Shown: positions 56,568 to 64,000 of the stretch, piece by piece | Layout: each line of letters begins with the position of its first letter | Position numbering within the stretch: the stretch's first letter is position 1 | DNA from: Ignavibacteriota bacterium | Lineage (GTDB): Bacteria; Bacteroidota; Ignavibacteria; Ignavibacteriales; Melioribacteraceae | Length of the DNA: 64,000 nt | NCBI GenBank assembly: GCA_016713565.1 | Contig: JADJOX010000007.1 | Span: 982,501 to 1,046,500 of the forward strand | Reading direction: 5' to 3' | Position numbers and translations under genes: made by a program | The notes under the pieces: model-generated | Told to the model about the DNA's origin: nothing | Database searches by the model: none | What the model saw: only the letters and a program-made list of their open reading frames with translations

Positions 56568-57998
56568 TTGATAGAACTCAGCAGCAGCATTTCCGATTAT
56601 ATTTTAGAGACTTTCGGCGGTGATTTTTTAGAAAATTACAAACTGTTTGTTGAAAGTAAATATTTACCGGCAATCCGTTTTCCTGTTAACGACAAAACCA
56701 TTTTATTGACAATTAAAAGTTTAGAAGAACAAGGTATTGAACTTGAGCAAATACCGGAAATACCAAATTCCTTTTTTGTTAAAAAAGGCGAAGACCAAAT
56801 AGGAAAAACAATTGAATACACTTTGGGCAAATATTATATTCAGAGTTTATCATCAATGATTCCGCCGATGATTTTAAATCCCGGTGAAAAAGATATAGTT
56901 CTTGATCTTTGCGCGGCACCGGGCTCAAAATCGACTCAGCTCGCGGAAATTATGAATTACAAAGGAACTTTATTTTCCAATGAACCAAACTTAAATAGAA
57001 TTAAAGCTCTTATTCATAATTTAGATAAAATGAACATTATAAATATGAGCGTAATTAAAGATAAAGGCGAATTGCTAAGTAAATATTTCAGCAATTATTT
57101 TGATAAAATATTGGTCGACGCTCCATGCAGCGCGTTGGGCGTTGTTCAAAAAAAACAGGAAGTAAGCAATTGGTGGAGTGAAAAATCCGCGAACACAATT
57201 TCCGATCTGCAGCTAAGACTTTTGATCAGCGGAATAAAAATGGCTAAGCCCGGCGGAGAAATTGTTTACTCAACATGCACATTAACAGTTGAAGAAAATG
57301 AATTTATTATTGACAAAGTATTAAAGAAATATCCGGTCGAATTAGTGGAATTTGATTTGAAATTAAAACACATAAACGGATATACTGCAATTAAGGAATT
57401 TGTTTTTGACGAAAGTTTGAAATTGACTAAAAGAATAATTCCATGGGAAATTAAATCAGAAGGATTTTTTCTGGCAAAATTGAGAAAAACAGGAACAACT
57501 GAATCTTCAAAAGATCATTTTAACAAATACACAAAAAAAGTAATTGTAAATGCCCAAAGTCCAAAAATCAAAAATTATTTAAAGGAAGTTTCCGATCATT
57601 TTGGTATTCCAATACATCTGTTTTCAAATTATAAATACTTAATTAACGGGAACGACATAAATTTTATAAATGTAGAAACGCAAGAATTTGACCCGGATTT
57701 TTTTCTCAGAGTCGGAACAAAATTCGGAATTATAGATAAAAATAATTCACTTAAATTACACTCGCATGCAATGCAGATTTTGGGAAGTTTTGCCGAAAAA
57801 AACATTTATGAAATTACAAACGAAAATGATCTGAAAATTTATATGTCGGGAGGAAATATAAAATCTAATTTTGATGTAAGCGGACAAAAAATCATAAAAT
57901 ACAAAAACATGATTTTGGGTGCCGGAACAGCAAATGAAAACAGCTTAAAAAGTCAATTTCCACGATCAAAACGAACTTCCAACATTAGTATTTTTTAG
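56568..57998 (+). CDS. RsmF/NSUN-type RNA (cytosine-5-)-methyltransferase
   Basis: A 476-residue SAM-dependent m5C methyltransferase of the NOL1/NOP2/Sun family. The catalytic domain (about 85-300) has the SAM motif LDLCAAPGSKSTQLAE. Motif IV VDAPCSALG and motif VI YSTCTLTVEENE provide the two catalytic/release cysteines. The C-terminal ~160 residues resemble the RsmF/YebU extension with a PUA-like part (MILGAGTANENSLKSQFPRS), so 16S rRNA is the likely substrate. The start is TTG at 56568 with a rather distant AGGTATT upstream, so the N-terminus is not certain. Confidence 0.9.
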   Translation: MIELSSSISDYILETFGGDFLENYKLFVESKYLPAIRFPVNDKTILLTIKSLEEQGIELEQIPEIPNSFFVKKGEDQIGKTIEYTLGKYYIQSLSSMIPPMILNPGEKDIVLDLCAAPGSKSTQLAEIMNYKGTLFSNEPNLNRIKALIHNLDKMNIINMSVIKDKGELLSKYFSNYFDKILVDAPCSALGVVQKKQEVSNWWSEKSANTISDLQLRLLISGIKMAKPGGEIVYSTCTLTVEENEFIIDKVLKKYPVELVEFDLKLKHINGYTAIKEFVFDESLKLTKRIIPWEIKSEGFFLAKLRKTGTTESSKDHFNKYTKKVIVNAQSPKIKNYLKEVSDHFGIPIHLFSNYKYLINGNDINFINVETQEFDPDFFLRVGTKFGIIDKNNSLKLHSHAMQILGSFAEKNIYEITNENDLKIYMSGGNIKSNFDVSGQKIIKYKNMILGAGTANENSLKSQFPRSKRTSNISIF

Positions 57999-58188
57999 TT
58001 TTATACATAATTTTTAATAATAAATTATCATATAAAAGTTTACAAAAAGTCAATAAATTTAAAACTTTTTCAAATAGTATTTTTTGTTATTTTGTCAGGC
58101 AAATTATTTATAATTCTTTATTTAAAACAATACATTTAATTTTATTGATTAAATTTACGTTTGTGATAATTGTAAAATTGGAGACTTA

Positions 58189-59604
58189 ATGAATTTTACT
58201 GATGATTTTTCAGATGAAAATTCTCTTTCTTTTTTAGATAACGAAAAGTTAAAATCAAAAGTTCAAAAGTGTAAAGAATATGTATCAAAGGGTCAGACCA
58301 TTGCGTTTTTAGACAATATAGAAGAAACAATTCAGCTTTGTATAGAGTATGATTTTACCGAAGACGGTATTTTTTTAACTGAAGCGGCTTTAGAAATTTC
58401 GCCATATAGTTCAGAACTTTGGCATTCAAGGGGAATTTTCTTCAACAATTTATTTGAGTTTGAAAAAGCTTACGTTTGTTTTAATAAATCACTCTCGCTA
58501 AATCCGAGCGACGTTGAAACAATGATAAATAAAGCTATAGCGGAAGATAATCTGGGGCTTTGGGACGAAGCAATAAATACTTTGAATACTGCATTATCTC
58601 TTGAACCGAACAACGAAGAGATACTTTTTAACCTTGGAATTTTTTACGAAAGAAACGATTATTTCGAAAAGGCAATTCCTTATTTTATTCAAACCTTGAA
58701 CTATGATAAAGAATATAGTGAAGCTTGGTATGAATTGGGATTTTGTTACGAATGCACAAATCAATTTGAAAAAGCCAAAGAATCATATAAAAGCTTTTTA
58801 GAAATTGATCCTTATAACAGCAACGGTTGGTATAATTTAGGAATTGTAAATCTTAAGACCGAAGATTATTATGAAGCCATAAATAATTTTGAGCTTTCCA
58901 CCGCTTTGAATGACGATTTTGTTAATTCATGGTTTAACTTGGGCGTTGCTTACACTAAAACCAATCAAATCTCCAAAGCGAAAAAGAGTTTTATTAAAGC
59001 TTTTGAGCTAGACCCGTTTGATTATTCCATACCTTTGAATATTGCTCAAACGTGCGAAGCCGATGGCGATTATGAAGACGCATATAAGTATTTTCTTGCT
59101 TCAAAAAAATTAAATAAAACATGTACGGAAAATTATGTTGGATTGGGGAATTATTATTCGCGCAAAAATAATTTTCATTTAATGATAGAGTATTTTTCGC
59201 AGTTTATAAAATATTCATTGGCGCAGAGAATTGAATATAATGATTCACATAATTATGATATCATTCTTTCGGAAATTTTTATTGAAATGGAAGAACTGGA
59301 AAATTTAGAAGAAAAAACATCAGAAGAATTATTTGAATTGGCAGAGATTTATTTTGAAATTGGAAGATGGAGCGATGCCAAAAAAATATATATGAATTTG
59401 CTCGAAAGTAAATATAATAGATCAGAAATATTTTATGAATTGGCAATGTGCAATTTTATGCTTCAAAACAATGAAATTGCTTTGTCAAATTTAATAAGCG
59501 CTTTTGAATCAAATCCCGGAACTGAAAATATTTTTCTTGAAGAATTTCCACTTTTAGATTCTACACAGTTATATATAAATATCTTTAATTCAATTTACTT
59601 TTAA
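58189..59604 (+). CDS. Tetratricopeptide-repeat protein
   Basis: A 471-residue soluble protein made largely of TPR units from about residue 60 to 300. Examples are SELWHSRGIFFNNLFEFEKA, EILFNLGIFYERNDYFEKAI, EAWYELGFCYECTNQFEKA, NGWYNLGIVNLKTEDYYEA and NSWFNLGVAYTKTNQISKAK. Two or three weaker units follow towards the C-terminus. There is no signal peptide, so it probably acts as a cytoplasmic scaffold. TTGGAGAC precedes the ATG. aroE begins 3 bases after the stop, so the two are cotranscribed, though no functional link is obvious. Confidence 0.88.
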   Translation: MNFTDDFSDENSLSFLDNEKLKSKVQKCKEYVSKGQTIAFLDNIEETIQLCIEYDFTEDGIFLTEAALEISPYSSELWHSRGIFFNNLFEFEKAYVCFNKSLSLNPSDVETMINKAIAEDNLGLWDEAINTLNTALSLEPNNEEILFNLGIFYERNDYFEKAIPYFIQTLNYDKEYSEAWYELGFCYECTNQFEKAKESYKSFLEIDPYNSNGWYNLGIVNLKTEDYYEAINNFELSTALNDDFVNSWFNLGVAYTKTNQISKAKKSFIKAFELDPFDYSIPLNIAQTCEADGDYEDAYKYFLASKKLNKTCTENYVGLGNYYSRKNNFHLMIEYFSQFIKYSLAQRIEYNDSHNYDIILSEIFIEMEELENLEEKTSEELFELAEIYFEIGRWSDAKKIYMNLLESKYNRSEIFYELAMCNFMLQNNEIALSNLISAFESNPGTENIFLEEFPLLDSTQLYINIFNSIYF

Positions 59605-59607
59605 AAA

Positions 59608-60495
59608 ATGAGCTTTTACAAAAATATAGATTATAATACCAAAATAGTTGGTATTATTGGTCATCCGATAAGACATTCGCTTTCGCCGATGATGCATAAT
59701 TTAAGTTTTGAAACGCAAAAACTAAATTACGTATATCTTCCTTTTGATGTTCCCACAAGCAACTTAAAAGGCGCTTTGAAATCTTTAAGTTTACTCGGCA
59801 TAAGGGGTTTGAATGTAACACTTCCTCATAAAGAAAAAATTTTACAATATATGGATCATGTTTCCGAAGAAGCTTCTATGGTTGGCGCCGTTAATACGGT
59901 TGTTAATGAAGGTAATCAGCTTTTCGGATACAATACGGATATTAATGGAATTGTTGAAACTTTAATGCCGTTTAAAGATAATTTAAACAAAAGTACCGCT
60001 ACTGTAATTGGCGCAGGCGGTGCCGCGCGCGGCGTTATTTTTTCATTAATTAGACATTTTAAAGTTGATAAGATCAATATTATAAATCGGACAGAAGAAA
60101 AATCGGAAGCTATTAAGGATTACTTTAAAGATAAAATGCACTTCACCGCAATTTATTCTCACGAACTTATGGCAAAGGAAAATGTAGAAATTTATCAAGC
60201 TTCAAACTTGATAATTAACACAACTTCATTGGGTCTGTTCCCTAATATTGAAGACAGTCCTACGGATATTGCGGAATCTTTTAACTCAAATCAAATTGTT
60301 TTTGATTTAATTTATAATCCAATCAAAACCAAATTTCTTCAATTTGCTGAATCGCAGAACGCGACTATTTTAGACGGACTGCAGATGTTTGTTGTTCAAG
60401 GAGCAAAATCATACGAATTATGGACGGGAAACGAAATGCAGTATGATTTTATTTATAATGAACTAAGGCAGAAACTTATTTCAACTGAAGAATAA
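59608..60495 (+). CDS. aroE: Shikimate dehydrogenase
   Basis: NADPH-dependent enzyme of the shikimate pathway (3-dehydroshikimate to shikimate). At 295 residues it shows GHPIRHSLSPMMHN (substrate binding), LNVTLPHKEKI with the catalytic Lys, GAVNTVVNEGNQLFGYNTD with the partner Asp, the cofactor turn VIGAGGAARGVIFSL, NRTEEK after the second strand (NADP-type), NTTSLGLFP and the late GLQMFVVQGAKSYELWTG. It is coupled to the TPR gene upstream and overlaps the convergent aminotransferase gene by 20 bases at the 3' ends. Confidence 0.96.
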   Translation: MSFYKNIDYNTKIVGIIGHPIRHSLSPMMHNLSFETQKLNYVYLPFDVPTSNLKGALKSLSLLGIRGLNVTLPHKEKILQYMDHVSEEASMVGAVNTVVNEGNQLFGYNTDINGIVETLMPFKDNLNKSTATVIGAGGAARGVIFSLIRHFKVDKINIINRTEEKSEAIKDYFKDKMHFTAIYSHELMAKENVEIYQASNLIINTTSLGLFPNIEDSPTDIAESFNSNQIVFDLIYNPIKTKFLQFAESQNATILDGLQMFVVQGAKSYELWTGNEMQYDFIYNELRQKLISTEE

Positions 60496-61657
60496 ATTTT
60501 TTAATTCTTATTACTGCTTCTTTTAATTCTTCCATCGATTTAGCGTATGAAATTCTGATATAATTTTCCATGCCGAATTCAATTCCCGGTACAGCCGCAA
60601 CATTTTGCATATCAAGAAGCTGTAAACAAAAATCTCTGGAATTTTTTATTGATGAATGTTTATCAATAATTCCGCTGATATCTATGAAATAATAAAATGC
60701 TCCTGAGGGTTCTATAAACGATACATCATCTATTTCCAATAATGAATCTTTTATAAAATTTCTTCGTTCTTCAAATATTTTTCTTTGGGCTTCTACAGTA
60801 TCTTGCGAATTTGTTAACGCAGCCAATGAAGCATATTGAGAAATGGTACATGCGTTAGAAGTACTGTGACTTTGCAATTTACTCATTCCTTCAATAATTT
60901 TTTTAGGAGCAACCGCATATCCAATACGCCAACCGGTCATTGAATAGGTTTTGGAAACTCCATTTATAATTATCAAATTATCTTTATATTTTTCACCGAG
61001 AGAAGCGGCGCTTACAAATACAGCGTCATTATAAATTAATTTTTCATAAATCTCATCTGCCAAAACAAATATTTTATTTTCATAAGCAAATTCCATTAGC
61101 TCATTCAATTCATTTTTTGTAAATATTGTTCCTGTAGGATTATCAGGATTGCAGATTATTAATACTTTACTTTTGGCAGTTAAACAGCTTTTTATTTCAG
61201 ATAAAGTTGGTTTAAAATTATTGCTTTTTTGAGTTTCAATAAAAACCGGTATACCTCCTGCAAGCTTAACCATGTGCGGATAAGATACATAAAATGGTTT
61301 TGCAATTAATACTTCATCACCATTTTCAACTATTGTCTGCAAAGCATTAAAAACAGCTTGCTTAGCGCCGTTTGAAATTATTATTTCACTTTCAGAATAA
61401 TTTGCGCCATATTCTTTTTGGAATTTTTCTTTTATAGCTGTTCTAAGTTCTTTAATTCCTGTATTTAACGTATATCGGGTTTTATTTTCTTTAATGGCAT
61501 TTATTGCCGCATTCTTTACATATTCCGGCGTAGGTAAATCGGGCTCGCCCACACATAAATCGATAACATCATTTCCTTTAGATTTTAATTCTATAATTTT
61601 AGCGGCAATTTCCATTGTTCCCGAGAACGAAATGCCCTCAATTCTGGATGAAATCAT
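60476..61657 (-). CDS. Aspartate/aromatic aminotransferase, class I
   Basis: A 393-residue PLP-dependent aminotransferase of fold type I, subgroup I-gamma (AspC/AspB type of Bacillus and thermophiles). Key parts: LCVGEPDLPTPEYV, the N-terminal substrate loop RYTLNTGIKELR, CNPDNPTGTIF, the PLP Lys236 in GVSKTYSMTGWRIGYA, and the carboxylate-binding Arg in YIRISYAKS. Aspartate is the probable amino donor, and some members also use prephenate, which would fit its position beside aroE. The ATG at 61657 has no strong ribosome site. Confidence 0.92.
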   Translation of the reverse strand: MISSRIEGISFSGTMEIAAKIIELKSKGNDVIDLCVGEPDLPTPEYVKNAAINAIKENKTRYTLNTGIKELRTAIKEKFQKEYGANYSESEIIISNGAKQAVFNALQTIVENGDEVLIAKPFYVSYPHMVKLAGGIPVFIETQKSNNFKPTLSEIKSCLTAKSKVLIICNPDNPTGTIFTKNELNELMEFAYENKIFVLADEIYEKLIYNDAVFVSAASLGEKYKDNLIIINGVSKTYSMTGWRIGYAVAPKKIIEGMSKLQSHSTSNACTISQYASLAALTNSQDTVEAQRKIFEERRNFIKDSLLEIDDVSFIEPSGAFYYFIDISGIIDKHSSIKNSRDFCLQLLDMQNVAAVPGIEFGMENYIRISYAKSMEELKEAVIRIKKFILQLK

Positions 61658-61739
61658 ATACTATTATTTATTTTTATTGAATTGGCTAATATAGCATATG
61701 TATTTCAAACGCCAAAACAAAATTGAATGTAATTATCTT

Positions 61740-62213
61740 TTATGTTTTATACTTTGCTGAAAACCTCACTATTTTTGGTTGAACAAGTTTTTCAAAATCA
61801 GAATATTTCATTTTAATAAGTTCGGAGTGATTACCCGCGTTAAATAAAATATCCTCATCTTCAACTAAGCTTGCAGCAACAATAGTTTCGCAATTGAATA
61901 AGTTTCCGAACGGCGGCATTGCACCAACTTCGCATCCAGGACATCTATCCTTAAATTCCTGCTCATTGGCTAATCTAACGTTTTCATTTCCGATCGTCTT
62001 CTTCAGCATTTCAAAATCAATTTTGTAAGATGCAGGTAGAACCGCGAATGCCAATTTGCCGTCAATTTTTAACACAACTGTTTTTGCTAATCTTCTGCCT
62101 TCAATGTGCGCAGATGCCGCAATTTCCTGTGAAGTATATGCTCTGGAATGTTTAATTGAGATATACTTGATTTCATTATCATCAAGATATTTTCTAATAA
62201 TTTGTGCTGGCAT
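61740..62213 (-). CDS. YbaK/ProX-type aminoacyl-tRNA deacylase
   Basis: A 157-residue protein of the YbaK/EbsC fold, which hydrolyses mischarged aminoacyl-tRNA in trans or serves as a related editing domain. The conserved pattern is visible: HSRAYTSQEIAASAHIEGRR, then AKTVVLKIDGKLAFAVLPAS with the catalytic Lys region, and GCEVGAMPPFGNLF near the end. The precise subgroup (YbaK, ProX or a stand-alone regulator) is not clear. A strong AAGGAGG ribosome site lies just upstream of the ATG. It appears to be a single-gene unit. Confidence 0.85.
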   Translation of the reverse strand: MPAQIIRKYLDDNEIKYISIKHSRAYTSQEIAASAHIEGRRLAKTVVLKIDGKLAFAVLPASYKIDFEMLKKTIGNENVRLANEQEFKDRCPGCEVGAMPPFGNLFNCETIVAASLVEDEDILFNAGNHSELIKMKYSDFEKLVQPKIVRFSAKYKT

Positions 62214-62415
62214 TTTTACCTCCTTTTTAATTTTTTAAAATGGAGCACCAGAATTTTTTTGAAGAAAAGTTTAACGTGAAGGGTTTTATGATATTAAAAT
62301 AGATAAAATCTAATGCAGTATCAACAATAATAAAATTTTGAGTCCCCCTTTACTTTTTGAACTTCCTTATATTTTCTATAACTTTAAAAATTATCAAAAA
62401 CTATTTATAAACATT

Positions 62416-63342
62416 ATGAATTATTTTATTGGAATTGACGGAGGGGGAACTAAAACATATTGTGTATTATGCGATGAAAATTTGCAAGTATTAAATTCAT
62501 TGCAGTCCGGTCCGTCAAATTTTTTAACTATCGGTACCGAAATAGTTTCAAAAACTATTTTAGATATGATAATTAACTGCTGTGGTAAAAGTAAAATAAA
62601 TACCAATGAACTAAGCGGAATTGTTCTTGGAACAACCGGAGCCGGAAGAGAAAATGAAGCAAAAAAACTAGAAACTTCCGTACTTAAATTAACTGAAAAT
62701 CATAAAATAAAATTACCGTTTTTCAAAGTGTTCAGTGACGCAAGAATTGCTCTTGAAGGCGCATTTTCAGGTAATCCGGGAAGCATATTAATTTCCGGAA
62801 CGGGTTCAATAATGTTCGGAAAGGATAAAGAAGGTAAAATTCATAGAGTCGGCGGTTTCGGAAGATTGATTGGAGATGAAGGAAGCGGTTATTCAATTGG
62901 TAAAAAAGGTCTGAATGCAATTTCTAAATATTTTGACGGAAGAGGCAAAGAAACTCTGTTAACAAAAACTGTTGAGGATAAATTTGGAATAAATGATCAA
63001 AGCAAATTAATTACTAAAGTTTATAACAATGAAATTAATATTCAGGATGTTGCGCCGCTTGTAATTGAAGACGCAAGTAATGAGGATGAAATATGCAATA
63101 ATATTTTGGATGATGAAACTTCCGAATTGCTCCTACATATATTGGCAATGAAAAATAATTTTAAAGATGATATTATGAAATTAGTTTTTATAGGTGGATT
63201 AATTTCAAATGAAAATTTATTTTCTAAAATGCTGAAGGAAAAAATTCTTACATTTGTTCCGCGGGTAGAAATTCAAAATGCCGACTTCCCGCCGGAAATC
63301 GGCGCGGTTATTATCGCAAAAGAGCTTTCGGAAAAATTATGA
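62416..63342 (+). CDS. BadF/BcrA-family N-acetylhexosamine kinase
   Basis: A 308-residue sugar kinase of the ASKHA fold. The frame is open from 62338, but the ATG at 62416 is preferred because the phosphate-1 motif follows directly (FIGIDGGGTKTYCVLCD). Other motifs are VLGTTGAG, ISGTGSIMFG (phosphate-2), VGGFGRLIGDEGSGYSIG (the N-acetylglucosamine kinase signature) and FIGGLISNE (adenosine). Relatives phosphorylate GlcNAc or MurNAc. Its stop overlaps the start of an AmpG-like permease (ATGA), pointing to recycling of cell-wall sugars. No strong ribosome site is visible. Confidence 0.88.
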   Translation: MNYFIGIDGGGTKTYCVLCDENLQVLNSLQSGPSNFLTIGTEIVSKTILDMIINCCGKSKINTNELSGIVLGTTGAGRENEAKKLETSVLKLTENHKIKLPFFKVFSDARIALEGAFSGNPGSILISGTGSIMFGKDKEGKIHRVGGFGRLIGDEGSGYSIGKKGLNAISKYFDGRGKETLLTKTVEDKFGINDQSKLITKVYNNEINIQDVAPLVIEDASNEDEICNNILDDETSELLLHILAMKNNFKDDIMKLVFIGGLISNENLFSKMLKEKILTFVPRVEIQNADFPPEIGAVIIAKELSEKL

Positions 63343-64000
63343 AAAAAAACAAATTTAATTCAAACCCTTGGAGCTGGATTCCATCGCTATATTTTGCCGA
63401 AGGTATACCTTATGTTATCGTAATGGTTGTTTCCGTAATAATGTATAAACGAATGGGTATTTCGAATACAGATATTGCACTTTACACAAGCTGGCTTTAT
63501 CTTCCTTGGGTTATAAAACCGTTGTGGTCGCCAATTGTTGATCTGTTAAAAACTAAACGTTTTTGGATAATAACAATGCAGATCATAATAGGTGCTGGTT
63601 TAGCAGGTGTAGCGTTTACAATTCCGGTACCTAATTTTTTTCAATATACTTTGGCATTCTTATGGCTGCTTGCCTTTAGTTCCGCAACGCACGATATTGC
63701 CGCCGACGGGTTTTATATGCTCGGCTTAACCGAACATCAGCAGGCTTTTTTTGTCGGAATTAGAAGCACATTTTACAGAATCGCGATGATAACCGGACAA
63801 GGATTATTGATTATTCTTGCAGGTTACTTGGAAAGTTCGACAGGTTTGGGTCAAGTTGAATTTGAAGTTAAATCTGTCGTTAATTCCATTAAATATGAAA
63901 ATTCAATACAGATTGAAGATCCCGCAAATAATGACAAATTGAAAATTATACATTCCCCTGAAGTTTTAAATATTTCTTTAGAGCAAATAGAGCAAAGCAA
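63339..64000 (+). CDS. AmpG-like MFS muropeptide permease (partial)
   Basis: The first 220 codons of a major-facilitator transporter cut by the right edge. The start WSWIPSLYFAEGIPYVIVMV, the loop ALYTSWLYLPWVIKPLWSP and the segment SSATHDIAADGFYMLGL are characteristic of the AmpG/SLC33 group, which imports GlcNAc-anhydroMurNAc peptides released from the cell wall. About five helices are visible, followed by an unusual polar insert after residue ~165 (EVKSVVNSIKYENSIQIED), probably a periplasmic or cytoplasmic loop. It is translationally coupled to the amino-sugar kinase through an ATGA overlap. Confidence 0.85.
   Translation, partial: MKKNKFNSNPWSWIPSLYFAEGIPYVIVMVVSVIMYKRMGISNTDIALYTSWLYLPWVIKPLWSPIVDLLKTKRFWIITMQIIIGAGLAGVAFTIPVPNFFQYTLAFLWLLAFSSATHDIAADGFYMLGLTEHQQAFFVGIRSTFYRIAMITGQGLLIILAGYLESSTGLGQVEFEVKSVVNSIKYENSIQIEDPANNDKLKIIHSPEVLNISLEQIEQS

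Overview
The window is AT-rich chromosomal DNA from a Gram-negative bacterium, most likely of the Bacteroidota/Chlorobiota/Ignavibacteriota branch. Evidence for this placement: a C-terminal type IX secretion (T9SS) sorting domain with the NYPNPFNP signature, a PorV/PorQ-family outer-membrane protein, secreted proteins with the C-terminal HRNHL domain, and promoters of the form TTTG-N18-21-TAnnTTTG. Placement in Ignavibacteria is inferred from these features, not shown. No rRNA or tRNA gene, CRISPR array, transposase or integrase was seen.

Layout. 1-4.3 kb (minus strand): a partial permease-like gene, obg, a 684-residue acidic orphan, a STAS protein and a single-span membrane protein. 4.3-7 kb: the metK-ahcY operon with a clear promoter and terminator. 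7-11 kb: a nitronate monooxygenase-like flavoprotein, a membrane protein, dxr and rseP. 11.1-15.8 kb: a TonB-dependent receptor, then an ECF sigma / anti-sigma / two-TonB-like operon lying between two direct copies of a ~100-bp imperfect palindrome. 16-25.7 kb: housekeeping and accessory genes (frameshifted aat, EamA exporter, MBL hydrolase, frameshifted TPM-domain gene, gpmI, NrfJ-like lipoprotein, Cys-rich secreted protein, SDR, GH3 beta-glucosidase).

25.7-38.7 kb is the accessory, surface-directed part. It holds a decayed and two intact secreted proteins with a phage-tail-fibre-type self-cleaving C-terminal chaperone (peptidase S74), two proteins with the HRNHL domain, a free-standing dockerin-like protein, a T9SS-sorted protein broken by three frameshifts, a 937-residue BNR/Asp-box propeller protein and a PorV/PorQ protein. 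Two of these genes share a colinear 5' leader.

38.7-51.2 kb: TetR regulator, valS, a WecA/TagO-like sugar-phosphate transferase and a Wzz/BY-kinase protein. Divergent from these is an NtrB/NtrC-like pair whose regulator has an altered GAFTGA loop, followed by an OmpA/TSP3 protein. 51.3-58 kb: a tightly coupled run zur-znuA-znuC-znuB-lgt-PD40 lipoprotein-orphan-rRNA methyltransferase. 58-64 kb: TPR protein, aroE, aspartate aminotransferase, YbaK-type deacylase, and a BadF-family sugar kinase coupled to an AmpG-like permease (probably peptidoglycan recycling).

Five single-base frameshifts were found in three genes. All are repaired by adding one base next to or within a short homopolymer, so consensus error is a serious alternative to true gene decay.
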